This document shows, in pieces, positions 52,466 through 61,492 of a stretch of 64,000 bases of DNA. The stretch is from Lichenicoccus sp964247695 (GTDB lineage Bacteria > Pseudomonadota > Alphaproteobacteria > Acetobacterales > Acetobacteraceae), in the NCBI GenBank assembly GCA_964247695.1, contig CAXTVI010000018.1, positions 24,098-88,097 of the forward strand, read 5' to 3'. The position numbers and the translations under genes are program-made. The stretch's first letter is position 1. Each line of letters opens with the position of its first letter. The notes below the pieces were generated by a model, which searched no databases, had not been told where the DNA came from, and worked only from the letters and a program-made list of their open reading frames with translations.

Positions 52466-53463
52466 CGACGGCGCCCCGGCCCGAAGCTTCGCCATGCCGC
52501 CGGCACCGCGACGACCACGATCAGCATCGATCCGGTCACCACCGACATGACGATGCCGGGCACGTTGAGCAGCCCGAGCCCGAAGGTCACCAGCCCCATC
52601 AGGACCGCCGCCAGCACGACGCCGGGGATCGTGCCGACGCCGCCCTCGATGGCGACGCCGCCGAGGATCACCATGGTGATGATCTCGAGTTCCCAGCCCT
52701 GCGCGATCGAGGGCCGCGTCGAGCCGAGCCGCGAGGTCAGCAGCACCGAGGCCACGCCCGCCGCCATGCCCACAGCGACGAACAACCAGAACCGCAGCCG
52801 GCCGGTCGCAATGCCGGACATCCGGGACGCTTCCGGATTGCTGCCGGTGGCGATCACCCGGCGGCCGAGGGCGGTCGCGTGCAGCAGCACGATCGCCACA
52901 GCCGCAAGCAGTACGAACAGCACCAGCTCGAACGAGACCGGGCCTGCGACATAGCCCTGCCCGAGCCAGGCAAATCCGGGCGGATAGGTCTTCAGCACGC
53001 CGTCGCCGAGCACCGCGTAGGCGATGCCGCGGAACAGCGTCATCGTGCCGATGGTGGCGACGATCGACGGCACCCGTCCGATGGTCACCAGGGCGCCGTT
53101 GACGCAGCCGGCCAGGAAGCCGGTCGCAACGCCCGTCGCCACCACGACGGGCAGCGGCATGCCGCCGCGTGCGACCAGTCCCATCGCCACGGAGGCCAGG
53201 GCGATGATGCCGCCCACGGAAATGTCGATCTCGCCGGCCATGACCAGAAAGGCCATCGCCAGCGCCACCACCGCCTTTTCGGCAACGCTCACGGTGACGT
53301 CGGACAGCGTCCACGGATCGAGGAAGTATGGCGAGGCGCGTGCGTTGATCGCGGAATCGATCAGGATCGCGAGGACCAGCAGGGTCTCCCAGCGGATCAG
53401 GGCGCGCCACGGACGCCTGGCACTTCGCGCAGCGGACCGTACCGACAGGCTGAGGTCACTCAT
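52462..53463 (-). CDS. rhaQ: rhamnose ABC transporter permease
   Basis: A 333-residue inner-membrane permease of the ribose/monosaccharide (RbsC-like) class with about eight to ten helices. The conserved AGEIDISVGGIIALASVAMGL and late LEIITMVILGGVAIEGGVGTIPGVVLAA are the family's cytoplasmic EAA-like region. Paired with the next permease to form the channel. Both ends overlap neighbours by 4 bp. Confidence 0.92.
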   Translation of the reverse strand: MSDLSLSVRSAARSARRPWRALIRWETLLVLAILIDSAINARASPYFLDPWTLSDVTVSVAEKAVVALAMAFLVMAGEIDISVGGIIALASVAMGLVARGGMPLPVVVATGVATGFLAGCVNGALVTIGRVPSIVATIGTMTLFRGIAYAVLGDGVLKTYPPGFAWLGQGYVAGPVSFELVLFVLLAAVAIVLLHATALGRRVIATGSNPEASRMSGIATGRLRFWLFVAVGMAAGVASVLLTSRLGSTRPSIAQGWELEIITMVILGGVAIEGGVGTIPGVVLAAVLMGLVTFGLGLLNVPGIVMSVVTGSMLIVVVAVPAAWRSFGPGRRR

Positions 53464-54461
53464 GCGGGCCGCCGTTCCAGGATGCGCAACGCCGAAGCCT
53501 GGGTGCCACGGGCATTGATCAGCACCGCGCCGGTGATGACGACGCCGCTCACCGCCATCTGGAAGAATGGCGAGACGCCGACCAGCGGCAGCGCGTTCTT
53601 GATGATGCCGAGGAACAGCGCGCCCAGCACCACACCGGCGACGCTACCGACACCACCGGAGATCGACACGCCGCCGATCACGCAGGCCGCGATCACCTGC
53701 AGCTCGAAGCCGCTGGCGACATCCGTATAGGCGACCGCATAGCGCGACACCCACAGATAGCCGCACAGGCCGGCGATCCCGCCCGCGATCAGGAAGGCGG
53801 TGAACTGCATGACGCCGACATCGATGCCGGCATAGATGGCGGCGGCAGGATTGTTGCCTGCGGCATAGAGGTTGCGGCCGCGCACGCTGCGACGCAGGAA
53901 CACCGCCACCAGCACGGCGCACACGATCGCGGTCCAGGACAGCATGCTCACGCCACCTAGATGCAGGCGCACCAGGCCGAGAAATTCCGGCGACATCTGG
54001 TTGCTGTTCACCCACTTTCCGCCGGACGCCAGATACACCGCGCCGCGATAGATCGAGAGCGTGCCGAGCGTCACCACGATCGAGGGGATGCGCAGCAGCC
54101 AGACCAGCAACCCGTTGACCGAGCCGAGTGCGGCACCCATCAGCACCGAGAGCACCAGCACCGGCGCCAGCCCGAGGCCCGGATGGTACTGGTTCAGCAA
54201 CGCCACCACCATGCCTGTGAAAGCCAGGTTCGCCGCGATCGAGAGATCGACGCCGCGTGTGAGCAGCACCAGCATCTCGCCGAGCGCCAGCAGGATCAGC
54301 AGCGCGGTGTCGTCGAACACGCCGGCAAGATTGGCCGGCCGCAGGAAGGCCGGGAAGAACGGCGCGATCGCCACCAGCAGCAGCAGGTCCAGGCCGAGCA
54401 GCCCGGCCTCTCGCGTGCGCAGCATGCGCCGCATCGTGGTCGCTGCGATCCTCTCAGGCAT
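53460..54461 (-). CDS. rhaP: rhamnose ABC transporter permease
   Basis: A 333-residue RbsC-like permease, about as long as rhaQ but only distantly similar to it. It has LTRGVDLSIAANLAFTGMVVALL, RGRNLYAAGNNPAAAIYAGIDV and VIAACVIGGVSISGGVGSVAGVVLG. The ATG at 54461 overlaps the end of the ATPase gene by 8 bp; upstream in-frame sequence is the ATPase gene read in another frame. Confidence 0.92.
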   Translation of the reverse strand: MPERIAATTMRRMLRTREAGLLGLDLLLLVAIAPFFPAFLRPANLAGVFDDTALLILLALGEMLVLLTRGVDLSIAANLAFTGMVVALLNQYHPGLGLAPVLVLSVLMGAALGSVNGLLVWLLRIPSIVVTLGTLSIYRGAVYLASGGKWVNSNQMSPEFLGLVRLHLGGVSMLSWTAIVCAVLVAVFLRRSVRGRNLYAAGNNPAAAIYAGIDVGVMQFTAFLIAGGIAGLCGYLWVSRYAVAYTDVASGFELQVIAACVIGGVSISGGVGSVAGVVLGALFLGIIKNALPLVGVSPFFQMAVSGVVITGAVLINARGTQASALRILERRPA

Positions 54462-55935
54462 CGGTCGCCAGCCGCACGATGCGCTCCGGTGTCGCCTCGG
54501 CGCGCGCCACCACGGCCTGCACCAGGCCGCGCCGCATGACCATGATCCGGTCAGCCATGCCGAGCACTTCCGGCAGTTCCGACGACACCATGATGATCGC
54601 CACACCCTGCGCCGCCAGCTCCCCCATCAGCCGGTGCACCTGCGCCTTGGCGCCGACATCGATCCCCTTGGTCGGCTCGTCCAGGATCAGCACGCGTGGC
54701 GCGGTCGCCAGCCACTTCGCGATCACCACCTTCTGCTGGTTGCCGCCGGACAGCTCGTCCACCCGCTGGTCCAGTCCCGACATCTTGACACCGAGCTGGT
54801 CCGCCAGCGGTCCCGCCTGTTCGCGCTCGCGCCGCCCGCTCAGGAACCCGGCCCGCGTGGTGCGGCCGAGCGAGGGCAGCGTGATGTTGTCGCCGATCGC
54901 CAGCCGCAGATGCGCGCCCTGCATCTGCCGGTCCTCGGGCACGAAGCCGATGCCACGCGCGATCGCGTTGCGCGCCGACCGGATCCTGACCGTCTCGCCA
55001 TCCAGCACGATGCGGCCGGTCTCGGCGGGTGCGGTGCCGAACAGCGCGTGCATGACCTCCGAGCGGCCGGCCCCGATCAGGCCATAGACGCCGAGGATCT
55101 CGCCCTGCCGCACGGCGAACGAGACATTCTCGTATTCCTGCCCGCGCCCGAGCCCCTCGACCCGCAGCACTTCCCGCCCGATGGCCACCGCCCGCTTGGG
55201 AAACACCTGGTCCACTGGCCGGCCCACCATCAGCGTGATCAGCCGCTCGCTGGTCACCCCCTCCAGCAAGCCCTGCCCGACGCCGGCGCCGTCGCGGAAC
55301 ACCACGTAGCGATCGCACAGCGCGAACACCTCCTCGAACTTGTGCGAGATGAACAGGATCGCCCGCCCCTCGTCGCGCAGCCGCCGGGTGATGACGAACA
55401 ACTCTTCCGCCTCGCGGTGCGAGAGTGCGGCGGTCGGCTCGTCCATGATCACGATGCGCGCATCGTTGGACAGGGCACGGGCGATCTGCACCAGGTGGCG
55501 CTGGGCCACCGAGAGGCGGCCGAGCACCATGTCCGGCGCGATGCCGGGATCCAGCTCCGCCAGGATCTCTCGCGAGCGCCGCAGCATGGTCGGCCAGTCC
55601 ACCGTCCCGCGATACCGCGGCCGCCCGGTGATAAAGATGTTCTCCGCCACCGTCAGCGCATCGAACACCACCGGCTCCTGGAAGATCGCGCTGATCCCCA
55701 GGCTGCGGGCATGCTCCGCAGACTCGATCGCAACGGGCTTTCCGTCGAGCACCATGCTGCCGCCATCCGCGCGCACGATGCCGGTGATGATCTTCACCAG
55801 CGTCGACTTGCCGGCGCCGTTCTCGCCGAGCAGCGCGGTCACCTGTCCCGGATAGAGGTCGAGCGCGCCGCTGGTGAGCGCCTTGACGCCACCGTAGGAT
55901 TTCACGACGCCTTCGAGCGAAAGGATAGGCTGCAT
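54454..55935 (-). CDS. rhaT: rhamnose ABC transporter ATPase, two-domain
   Basis: A 493-residue sugar-type ATPase with two nucleotide domains. The first has Walker A GENGAGKST, signature LSVAQRHLVQIARAL and Walker B IVIMDEPTAALS. The second has GLIGAGRSEVM in place of a full Walker A, LSGGNQQKVVIAKWL and VLILDEPTKGIDVG. This asymmetry is normal for RbsA-type proteins. The ATG at 55935 follows the binding-protein stop by 8 bp. Confidence 0.94.
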   Translation of the reverse strand: MQPILSLEGVVKSYGGVKALTSGALDLYPGQVTALLGENGAGKSTLVKIITGIVRADGGSMVLDGKPVAIESAEHARSLGISAIFQEPVVFDALTVAENIFITGRPRYRGTVDWPTMLRRSREILAELDPGIAPDMVLGRLSVAQRHLVQIARALSNDARIVIMDEPTAALSHREAEELFVITRRLRDEGRAILFISHKFEEVFALCDRYVVFRDGAGVGQGLLEGVTSERLITLMVGRPVDQVFPKRAVAIGREVLRVEGLGRGQEYENVSFAVRQGEILGVYGLIGAGRSEVMHALFGTAPAETGRIVLDGETVRIRSARNAIARGIGFVPEDRQMQGAHLRLAIGDNITLPSLGRTTRAGFLSGRREREQAGPLADQLGVKMSGLDQRVDELSGGNQQKVVIAKWLATAPRVLILDEPTKGIDVGAKAQVHRLMGELAAQGVAIIMVSSELPEVLGMADRIMVMRRGLVQAVVARAEATPERIVRLATDA

Positions 55936-55943
55936 CGCGGGCT

Positions 55944-56969
55944 CTAGAAAAGCTTCGCAGCGGTCGCGATGTCGCTCTTGTCGTACGTCGTCGGCTTGCC
56001 GAGGGTGCCATCGCCGTCGGCATCGAACGCGATCGGCCCGAGCTTCCCGGCGGTGATGCTCATTCCGGGGCCGCCCTTGCCGGCAACCAGGGCGTTGGCG
56101 ATCTCGATCACCGCGTAGCCGATATCGACCGGGTTCCAGATCGCGAAGCTCTTGATGGTGCCCTTCTCGACCGCGCCGGCGCATTCGCTCGGCAACCCGA
56201 GGCCGGTGACGAAGACTTTTCCGGTCTTGCCGGCGTCGTCCACCGCCTTGGCCGCAGCGGTGATCGCAACCGTGGAGGGCGCGATGATCACCGCGAGGTC
56301 GGGATATTTCTGCAGCAGCGCGGTCGCCTCCCGGTAGGATTTGTCGGAGAGGTCGTCGCCATAGACGATGGTGACGAGATCGAGGCCCGGATGCTTCGGC
56401 AGGTCGGCCTTCATCGCCGCGATCCAGGAATTCTGATTGGTCGAGGTCGCCGTCGCCGACAGGATCGCCACCTTGCCATGGCCGTTGCACGCATCCGCCG
56501 CGAGGTCGAGGCAGGCATCGCCGGCCTGCTGGTCGGTAGCGTCGGCGAGGTAGAGAATACGGCCTGCCTTGGCGACGCTGGAATCGTACGACATCACCTT
56601 GATGCCGCGCTGCATGGCGCGCTTGCAGGATGGCACCAGCGCGTCGGGATCGTTGGCGGAAATCGCGATGGCATCGACGTGCTGCGCAATCAATGCGTTG
56701 ACCACGTCGATCTGGTTCTCGGCGGCGGTGTTGGTCGGCCCGGTGAAGATCACCTCGACCGGGCCGCCCCCAGCCGCTGCGATCGCGGCCGCTGCCTGGT
56801 CACCGCCCAGATGCACCGCGTTGAAGAACCCGTTGCCGAGGGATTTCGCCACGATGGCAATGCGTACCGGGTGCCCGGCGGCACGCACCATGCCGCCGGG
56901 AACCAGCAGGCTGCTCGTCGCAACCGCCCCGAAGGCGGACATCCCCGCCAGCACGTCTCTTCTTTTCAT
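55944..56969 (-). CDS. rhaS: rhamnose-binding periplasmic protein
   Basis: A 341-residue ABC solute-binding protein. Residues 1-31 are a signal peptide with a twin-Arg start (KRRDVLAGMSAFGAVATSS), possibly Tat-dependent. The mature part has the RbsB-like IAIVAKSLGNGFFNAVHLGGDQAA and VDAIAISANDPDALVP regions. GGGAG lies 9 bp before the ATG at 56969; the ATG at 56993 adds eight residues without support. Specificity for rhamnose is inferred from the operon. Confidence 0.91.
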   Translation of the reverse strand: MKRRDVLAGMSAFGAVATSSLLVPGGMVRAAGHPVRIAIVAKSLGNGFFNAVHLGGDQAAAAIAAAGGGPVEVIFTGPTNTAAENQIDVVNALIAQHVDAIAISANDPDALVPSCKRAMQRGIKVMSYDSSVAKAGRILYLADATDQQAGDACLDLAADACNGHGKVAILSATATSTNQNSWIAAMKADLPKHPGLDLVTIVYGDDLSDKSYREATALLQKYPDLAVIIAPSTVAITAAAKAVDDAGKTGKVFVTGLGLPSECAGAVEKGTIKSFAIWNPVDIGYAVIEIANALVAGKGGPGMSITAGKLGPIAFDADGDGTLGKPTTYDKSDIATAAKLF

Positions 56970-57022
56970 GGTAGCTGCTCCCTGCACGGCCATTCTTGTG
57001 ACGGCCTGGTCTCGACGTTAGC

Positions 57023-57820
57023 TCAGGCGACCTGCCTGGTCACCGAATCCTGTTCGGCGGCGATGACGACCTCGATGCCGGCAGCACGGAACGGCTCCAC
57101 CTCCTCCGGCGTCGCCTCCCAGTCGGTGATGACGGTGGCGATGCGCGCCAGCGGAATGACGATCATCGACGAGTACTGGCGCAGCTTGCGGCTGTCCGCC
57201 AGCACCACGACCCGTTCCGCGCTGGCCAGCAGCTTGTTCTGCGACTGCACGATCAGCGGATCGTTCTCCATCATGCCGAACCGGTTCAGCCCGAAGCACG
57301 AGGTATAGAAACTGCGGCCCAGGAAATGCTGCGTCACATCGTCGAACGGGCTCAGCACGATCGACTGCTCGCGATAGACGGTGCCGCCCGGCAGCGTGAT
57401 ACGGTTGCGGCTATGGCTGACCAGATGCGCCGCCAGCGGGAACGAGTTCGTCATAATGTCGAGCTCGCGATCCTCCAGGAACTCGGCCAGGCAGAAGGTG
57501 GTGCTGCCGCCGCCGATGATGACGCTCTCGCCGCGACGCATCCGGGCCGCCGCCTCGCGCGCCACCGCACGCTTCTGCGCTGCCTGCACATCCTGGCTGA
57601 ACACGAACGGCGTGCCGACCAGGTGCGGCTCGTAGCGCGGCTGCAGCGCCTCGACGCCGCCACGCACCCGGCGCACCTCGCCTCGCTCGGCCATGCCGGA
57701 GATATCGCGGCGTATGGTCGCCTCGGAAGCGCCCAGCAGCTCGCACAGGTCCGGCACGCTCACCACCGAGCGCTCTTCCGCCGTCCTGAGGATCAGTCTC
57801 TGACGCTCACGCTCGAGCAC
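57023..57820 (-). CDS. rhaR: DeoR-family regulator of rhamnose genes
   Basis: A 265-residue repressor. The N-terminal HTH is the DeoR signature (ERERQRLILRTAEERSVVSVPDLCELLGASEATIRRDISGMAERGEVRRVRGGV). The C-terminal DeoRC sensor domain has IIGGGSTTFCLAEFLEDRELDIMTNSF and VVLADSRKLRQYS. GTG at 57820 starts the conserved sequence; further upstream sequence is not DeoR-like. It opens the rhaRSTPQUK operon, with rhaS starting 53 bp downstream, and faces rhaD. In rhizobia RhaR represses both arms. Confidence 0.9.
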   Translation of the reverse strand: MLERERQRLILRTAEERSVVSVPDLCELLGASEATIRRDISGMAERGEVRRVRGGVEALQPRYEPHLVGTPFVFSQDVQAAQKRAVAREAAARMRRGESVIIGGGSTTFCLAEFLEDRELDIMTNSFPLAAHLVSHSRNRITLPGGTVYREQSIVLSPFDDVTQHFLGRSFYTSCFGLNRFGMMENDPLIVQSQNKLLASAERVVVLADSRKLRQYSSMIVIPLARIATVITDWEATPEEVEPFRAAGIEVVIAAEQDSVTRQVA

Positions 57821-57886
57821 GGATCTTGCACTTTCGCTGCAACGGCACTCAGGTTGCGGGCAGGCTCGCTTCCCGTCAAGCACGGA

Positions 57887-57913
57887 TGATCGATTTCTAT
57901 CGGTCTTGATCGA
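57887..57913. promoter_or_regulatory. direct repeat in rhaR-rhaD intergenic region
   Basis: TGATCGA occurs at 57887-57893 and again at 57907-57913, exactly 20 bp apart (about two helical turns), in the least GC-rich part of the 141-bp divergent region. DeoR-family repressors often bind direct repeats, so this is the likeliest RhaR site. Confidence 0.45.
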
Positions 57914-57961
57914 GAATGATTGGCATGAGACTGTGTGCGCCTGACCGCTGGGAACCTCATC

Positions 57962-60082
57962 ATGGACACGGCCACACCCGACATCGCGTTGCTGCCGAAC
58001 CGCTGGGACGACGCCCACGCCGCGACGCTGTCGCCCGAGGCGCTGCTGCTCTACCGCTCCAACCTGCTCGGCTCGGACAAGCGCGTCACCAATTACGGCG
58101 GCGGCAACACCTCGTCGAAGCTGCCGATGACCGACCCGCTGACTGGGGAGATCGTCACCGTGCTCTGGGTCAAGGGGTCCGGCGGCGATATCGGCACCAT
58201 GCAGCTTGACGGCTTCTCGACGCTCTACATGGACAAGCTGTTGCACGCGCGGTCGCTGTACAGGGGTCCGGAGCGCGAGGACGAGATGGTCGGGCTCTAC
58301 CCGCACCTCACCTTCAACCTCAATCCGCGCACCACCTCGATCGACACGCCGCTGCACGGCCTGATCCCGGCCCCGCATGTCGATCACGTGCATCCGGACG
58401 CGATCATCGCCATCGCCGCGTCCGCCGACAGCCGCCGACTGACGCGGGAGATTTTCGGAAATGCGATCGGGTGGGTGCCCTGGCGCCGGCCGGGCTTCGA
58501 GCTCGGGATCTGGCTGCAGGAGTTCGTGGGCGAGAACCCGGATGCCCAGGGCGTCGTGCTGGAAGCGCATGGGCTGTTCACCTGGGGCCAGACCCAGAAG
58601 CAGTGCTACGAGACCACGATCGACACCATAAACCACGCCATCGCCTGGCTCGCCCGACAATCGGCGGCACGCCCGGCCTTCAAGGGCGAGAAGGTCGCGG
58701 CACTTCCGCCGGAAGAGCGCCGCGCGGTCGCCGCTGCCATCATGCCGCATATCCGTGGCCTGATCAGTGGACGCGACCCGGCATTGGCCACCCGGATCGG
58801 GCATTTCGACAACAGCCCGGCGGTGCTCGAGTTCGTCGGCTCGCACGCGCTCAAGCAGTTGGCCCCGCTCGGCACGTCGTGTCCGGACCACTTCCTGCGC
58901 ACCAAGATCGCACCGTTGGTGCTCGAGTTCGACCCGGCCTGCGAGAGTGCCGCCGACATCCTGCCGCGGCTGGCGCCGGCGATCGCCGCCTATCGCGAAG
59001 GCTACGCCGCCTACTACCAGCGCTGCCGCCGGCCGGATTCGCCCCCAATGCGCGATCCCAATGCCGTGGTCTATCTGATCCCGGGCGTCGGCATGATCAC
59101 CTTCGCCGGCGACAAGGCGACCGCGCGCATCGCCGCCGAGTTCTACACCAACGCGATCAATGTCATGCGTGGGGCGTCGGCGGTGTCGGAGTATCGCGGC
59201 CTGCCGGAGCAGGAAGCCTTCGATATCGAATACTGGCTGCTCGAGGAGGCCAAGCTCGCCCGCATGGGCAAGCCGAAGCCGCTCGCCGGCAAGGTCGCGC
59301 TGATCACCGGAGGCGCCGGCGGCATCGGCATGGCTACTGCGCGCCGTCTGGCCGACGAGGGTGCCGCCATCATCATCTGCGACATCGATCGCGACGTGCT
59401 GGCGGAGTCCGAAGCGGCCGTCCGACGTAGCCACGGTGTCGACACGGCGGTCGCGCTTTGGGTGGACGTAACAGACGAGGCGGCGGTGTTCGCCTTGTAC
59501 CGGGATGCGGCGCTCGCCTTCGGGGGCGTCGATATCTGCGTCTCCAATGCCGGCATCGCCTCGGCCGCCGCAATCGAGGATACCAGCCTCGCTTTGTGGG
59601 ACCGCAACATGTCGATCCTCTCGACCGGCTACTTCCTGGTGACCCGCGAGGCGTTCCGACTGCTCAAGGCGCAGGGCACCGGCGGCTCGATCGTGCTGGT
59701 CGCCTCCAAGAACGCCATGGTGGCCTCGGCCGGCGCCTCAGCCTATTGCGTGGCCAAGGCGTCGGAGGTGCATCTCTCGCGCTGCCTGGCGCTGGAAGGC
59801 GCGCCACACGGCATTCGCGCCAACGTGGTCAACCCGGACGCCGTGCTGCGCGGCTCGCGGATCTGGCAGGGCGAGTGGGGCGACCAGCGCGCCGCCTCCA
59901 ACCGTACCACGCGCGAGGACCTGGAAAAGGTCTATATCGAGCGGTCGATGCTGAAGCGCGGCGTCTATCCGGAGGATATCGCGGAGGGCATCGCCTTCTT
60001 TGCCAGCGAGGCTCGGTCGGGAAAATCCACCGGCAATATCCTGAACGTCGATGCGGGCCACGCGCCTGCGTTCACCCGCTGA
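57962..60082 (+). CDS. rhaD: bifunctional rhamnulose-1-phosphate aldolase / short-chain dehydrogenase
   Basis: A 706-residue fusion. Residues about 20-410 form a class II aldolase; zinc ligands are His142 and His144 (HVHPD) and His203 (EAHGLF). Residues from about 440 form an SDR domain with TGGAGGIGM (from 449), NAG, and Tyr595/Lys599 (AYCVAKA). The aldolase yields DHAP and L-lactaldehyde; the dehydrogenase half is thought to oxidise lactaldehyde to lactate. GGGAA 8 bp upstream supports ATG 57962. It is divergent from rhaR and 13 bp before rhaI. Confidence 0.95.
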   Translation: MDTATPDIALLPNRWDDAHAATLSPEALLLYRSNLLGSDKRVTNYGGGNTSSKLPMTDPLTGEIVTVLWVKGSGGDIGTMQLDGFSTLYMDKLLHARSLYRGPEREDEMVGLYPHLTFNLNPRTTSIDTPLHGLIPAPHVDHVHPDAIIAIAASADSRRLTREIFGNAIGWVPWRRPGFELGIWLQEFVGENPDAQGVVLEAHGLFTWGQTQKQCYETTIDTINHAIAWLARQSAARPAFKGEKVAALPPEERRAVAAAIMPHIRGLISGRDPALATRIGHFDNSPAVLEFVGSHALKQLAPLGTSCPDHFLRTKIAPLVLEFDPACESAADILPRLAPAIAAYREGYAAYYQRCRRPDSPPMRDPNAVVYLIPGVGMITFAGDKATARIAAEFYTNAINVMRGASAVSEYRGLPEQEAFDIEYWLLEEAKLARMGKPKPLAGKVALITGGAGGIGMATARRLADEGAAIIICDIDRDVLAESEAAVRRSHGVDTAVALWVDVTDEAAVFALYRDAALAFGGVDICVSNAGIASAAAIEDTSLALWDRNMSILSTGYFLVTREAFRLLKAQGTGGSIVLVASKNAMVASAGASAYCVAKASEVHLSRCLALEGAPHGIRANVVNPDAVLRGSRIWQGEWGDQRAASNRTTREDLEKVYIERSMLKRGVYPEDIAEGIAFFASEARSGKSTGNILNVDAGHAPAFTR

Positions 60083-60095
60083 GCAGGAGGGCTCC

Positions 60096-61412
60096 ATGAA
60101 CCAGATCAGCCACATCCGGCCCGCCGACGGCAGCTTTCGCGCCGAGTTGAACCGTGCGCTCGAGGCCGAGACCGCGCGCGACTACGACCATCTGGGCGAC
60201 AAGCTGGCGGCGCGCGGCATCGATATCGAGCAGGTGACGGCGCAGGTCTCCCGCTTTGCGGTCGCGGTCCCGTCCTGGGGCACCGGCACCGGCGGCACCC
60301 GCTTCGCCCGGTATCCCGGCGAGGGCGAGCCGGCCAGCGTGTTCGACCGGATCGAGGATTGTGCCGTCATCAACAGCCTGACCGGCGCCACCCCGACCAT
60401 CTCGCCGCATTTCCCGTGGGACGAGGTTCCGGATTTCGCTAGCCTCCGCTCGCATGCCGAGGCGCTCGGCCTGGGCTTCGACGCGGTCAACTCCAACACT
60501 TTCCAGGACCACCCGACGCACGCGGACCATCCGCTCTCGTACAAGTTCGGCTCGCTGTCGCACACCGATCCGGCGGTGCGCGCGCAGGCGATCGCGCACA
60601 ACATCGCCTGCATACGCGCGGGCGAGGCGCTCGGCTCGAAGGCGCTCACTATATGGGTCGGCGACGGCTCCAACTTCCCGGGGCAGTCGCATTTCGGCCG
60701 TGCCTTCGAGCGCTACATCGACAGCGTCCAGCAGGTCGCGGCCGCGCTGCCGGCGGACTGGACGATGTTCCTGGAGCACAAGATCTACGAGCCGGCCTTC
60801 TACTCGACTGTGATCCAGGACTGGGGCTCGTCGCTGCTGGCGGCGCAGGCGGCGGGTGCGCAGGCGCGCTGCCTGGTGGATCTCGGCCATCACGCCCCGA
60901 ACGTGAACATCGAGATGATCGTCTCGCGGCTGATCCATGCCGGCAAGCTGGCCGGATTCCACTTCAACGACTCGAAGTACGGCGACGACGACCTTGATGC
61001 CGGCGCCATCGACCCGTTCCGGCTGTTCCTGGTGTTCAACGAGCTGGTGGACGCCCAGCGGGACGGCAGGCTGGACTCCGCACCCGCCTACATGATCGAC
61101 CAGTCGCACAACGTCACCGACCCGATCGAGAGCCTGATCTCGTCGGCCGTCGAGATCCAGCGTGCCTATGCCCAGGCGCTGCTGGTCGACCGCATCGCCC
61201 TGGACGGATACCAGGACGGCAACGATGCGATGATGGCCAACCAGGTGCTCAAGCGCGCCTTCACCACGGACGTGACCCCGATCCTGGCAACCGCGCGATT
61301 CCGCAAGGGTGCCGCCATCGACCCGCTGGCGGCGTACCGCGCCAGCGACTACCGTCAGGCTTGCGCCGGGCGCCGGCCGAAGCGCGCGGCCGGCGGCGGC
61401 GGCATCGTCTGA
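60096..61412 (+). CDS. rhaI: L-rhamnose isomerase, rhizobial type
   Basis: A 438-residue TIM-barrel metal isomerase converting L-rhamnose to L-rhamnulose. It belongs to the TIGR02629-like catabolic isomerases, not the E. coli RhaA type. Visible features are SWGTGTGGTRFARYPG, FLEHKIYEPAFYSTVIQDWG (metal Glu), LVDLGHHAPNVNIE, GFHFNDSKYGDDDLDAG (metal Asp) and MIDQSHNVTDP. A GCAGGAGG site lies upstream. The C-terminal 20 residues are Arg/Ala/Gly-rich and probably disordered. Confidence 0.94.
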   Translation: MNQISHIRPADGSFRAELNRALEAETARDYDHLGDKLAARGIDIEQVTAQVSRFAVAVPSWGTGTGGTRFARYPGEGEPASVFDRIEDCAVINSLTGATPTISPHFPWDEVPDFASLRSHAEALGLGFDAVNSNTFQDHPTHADHPLSYKFGSLSHTDPAVRAQAIAHNIACIRAGEALGSKALTIWVGDGSNFPGQSHFGRAFERYIDSVQQVAAALPADWTMFLEHKIYEPAFYSTVIQDWGSSLLAAQAAGAQARCLVDLGHHAPNVNIEMIVSRLIHAGKLAGFHFNDSKYGDDDLDAGAIDPFRLFLVFNELVDAQRDGRLDSAPAYMIDQSHNVTDPIESLISSAVEIQRAYAQALLVDRIALDGYQDGNDAMMANQVLKRAFTTDVTPILATARFRKGAAIDPLAAYRASDYRQACAGRRPKRAAGGGGIV

Positions 61413-61492
61413 CGCGGGGCTGCTTCTTGTTCGACAGATCTGCGGCCTGGGCCTGAAACGCTGGAAATATTGGTGGTCGTATCTAGGACGGG

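Noticed and set aside
57821..59434. Upstream extension of the rhaR frame to more than 800 codons
   Set aside because: The extra part is antisense to rhaD and has no regulator-like sequence. DeoR similarity starts at the GTG at 57820.
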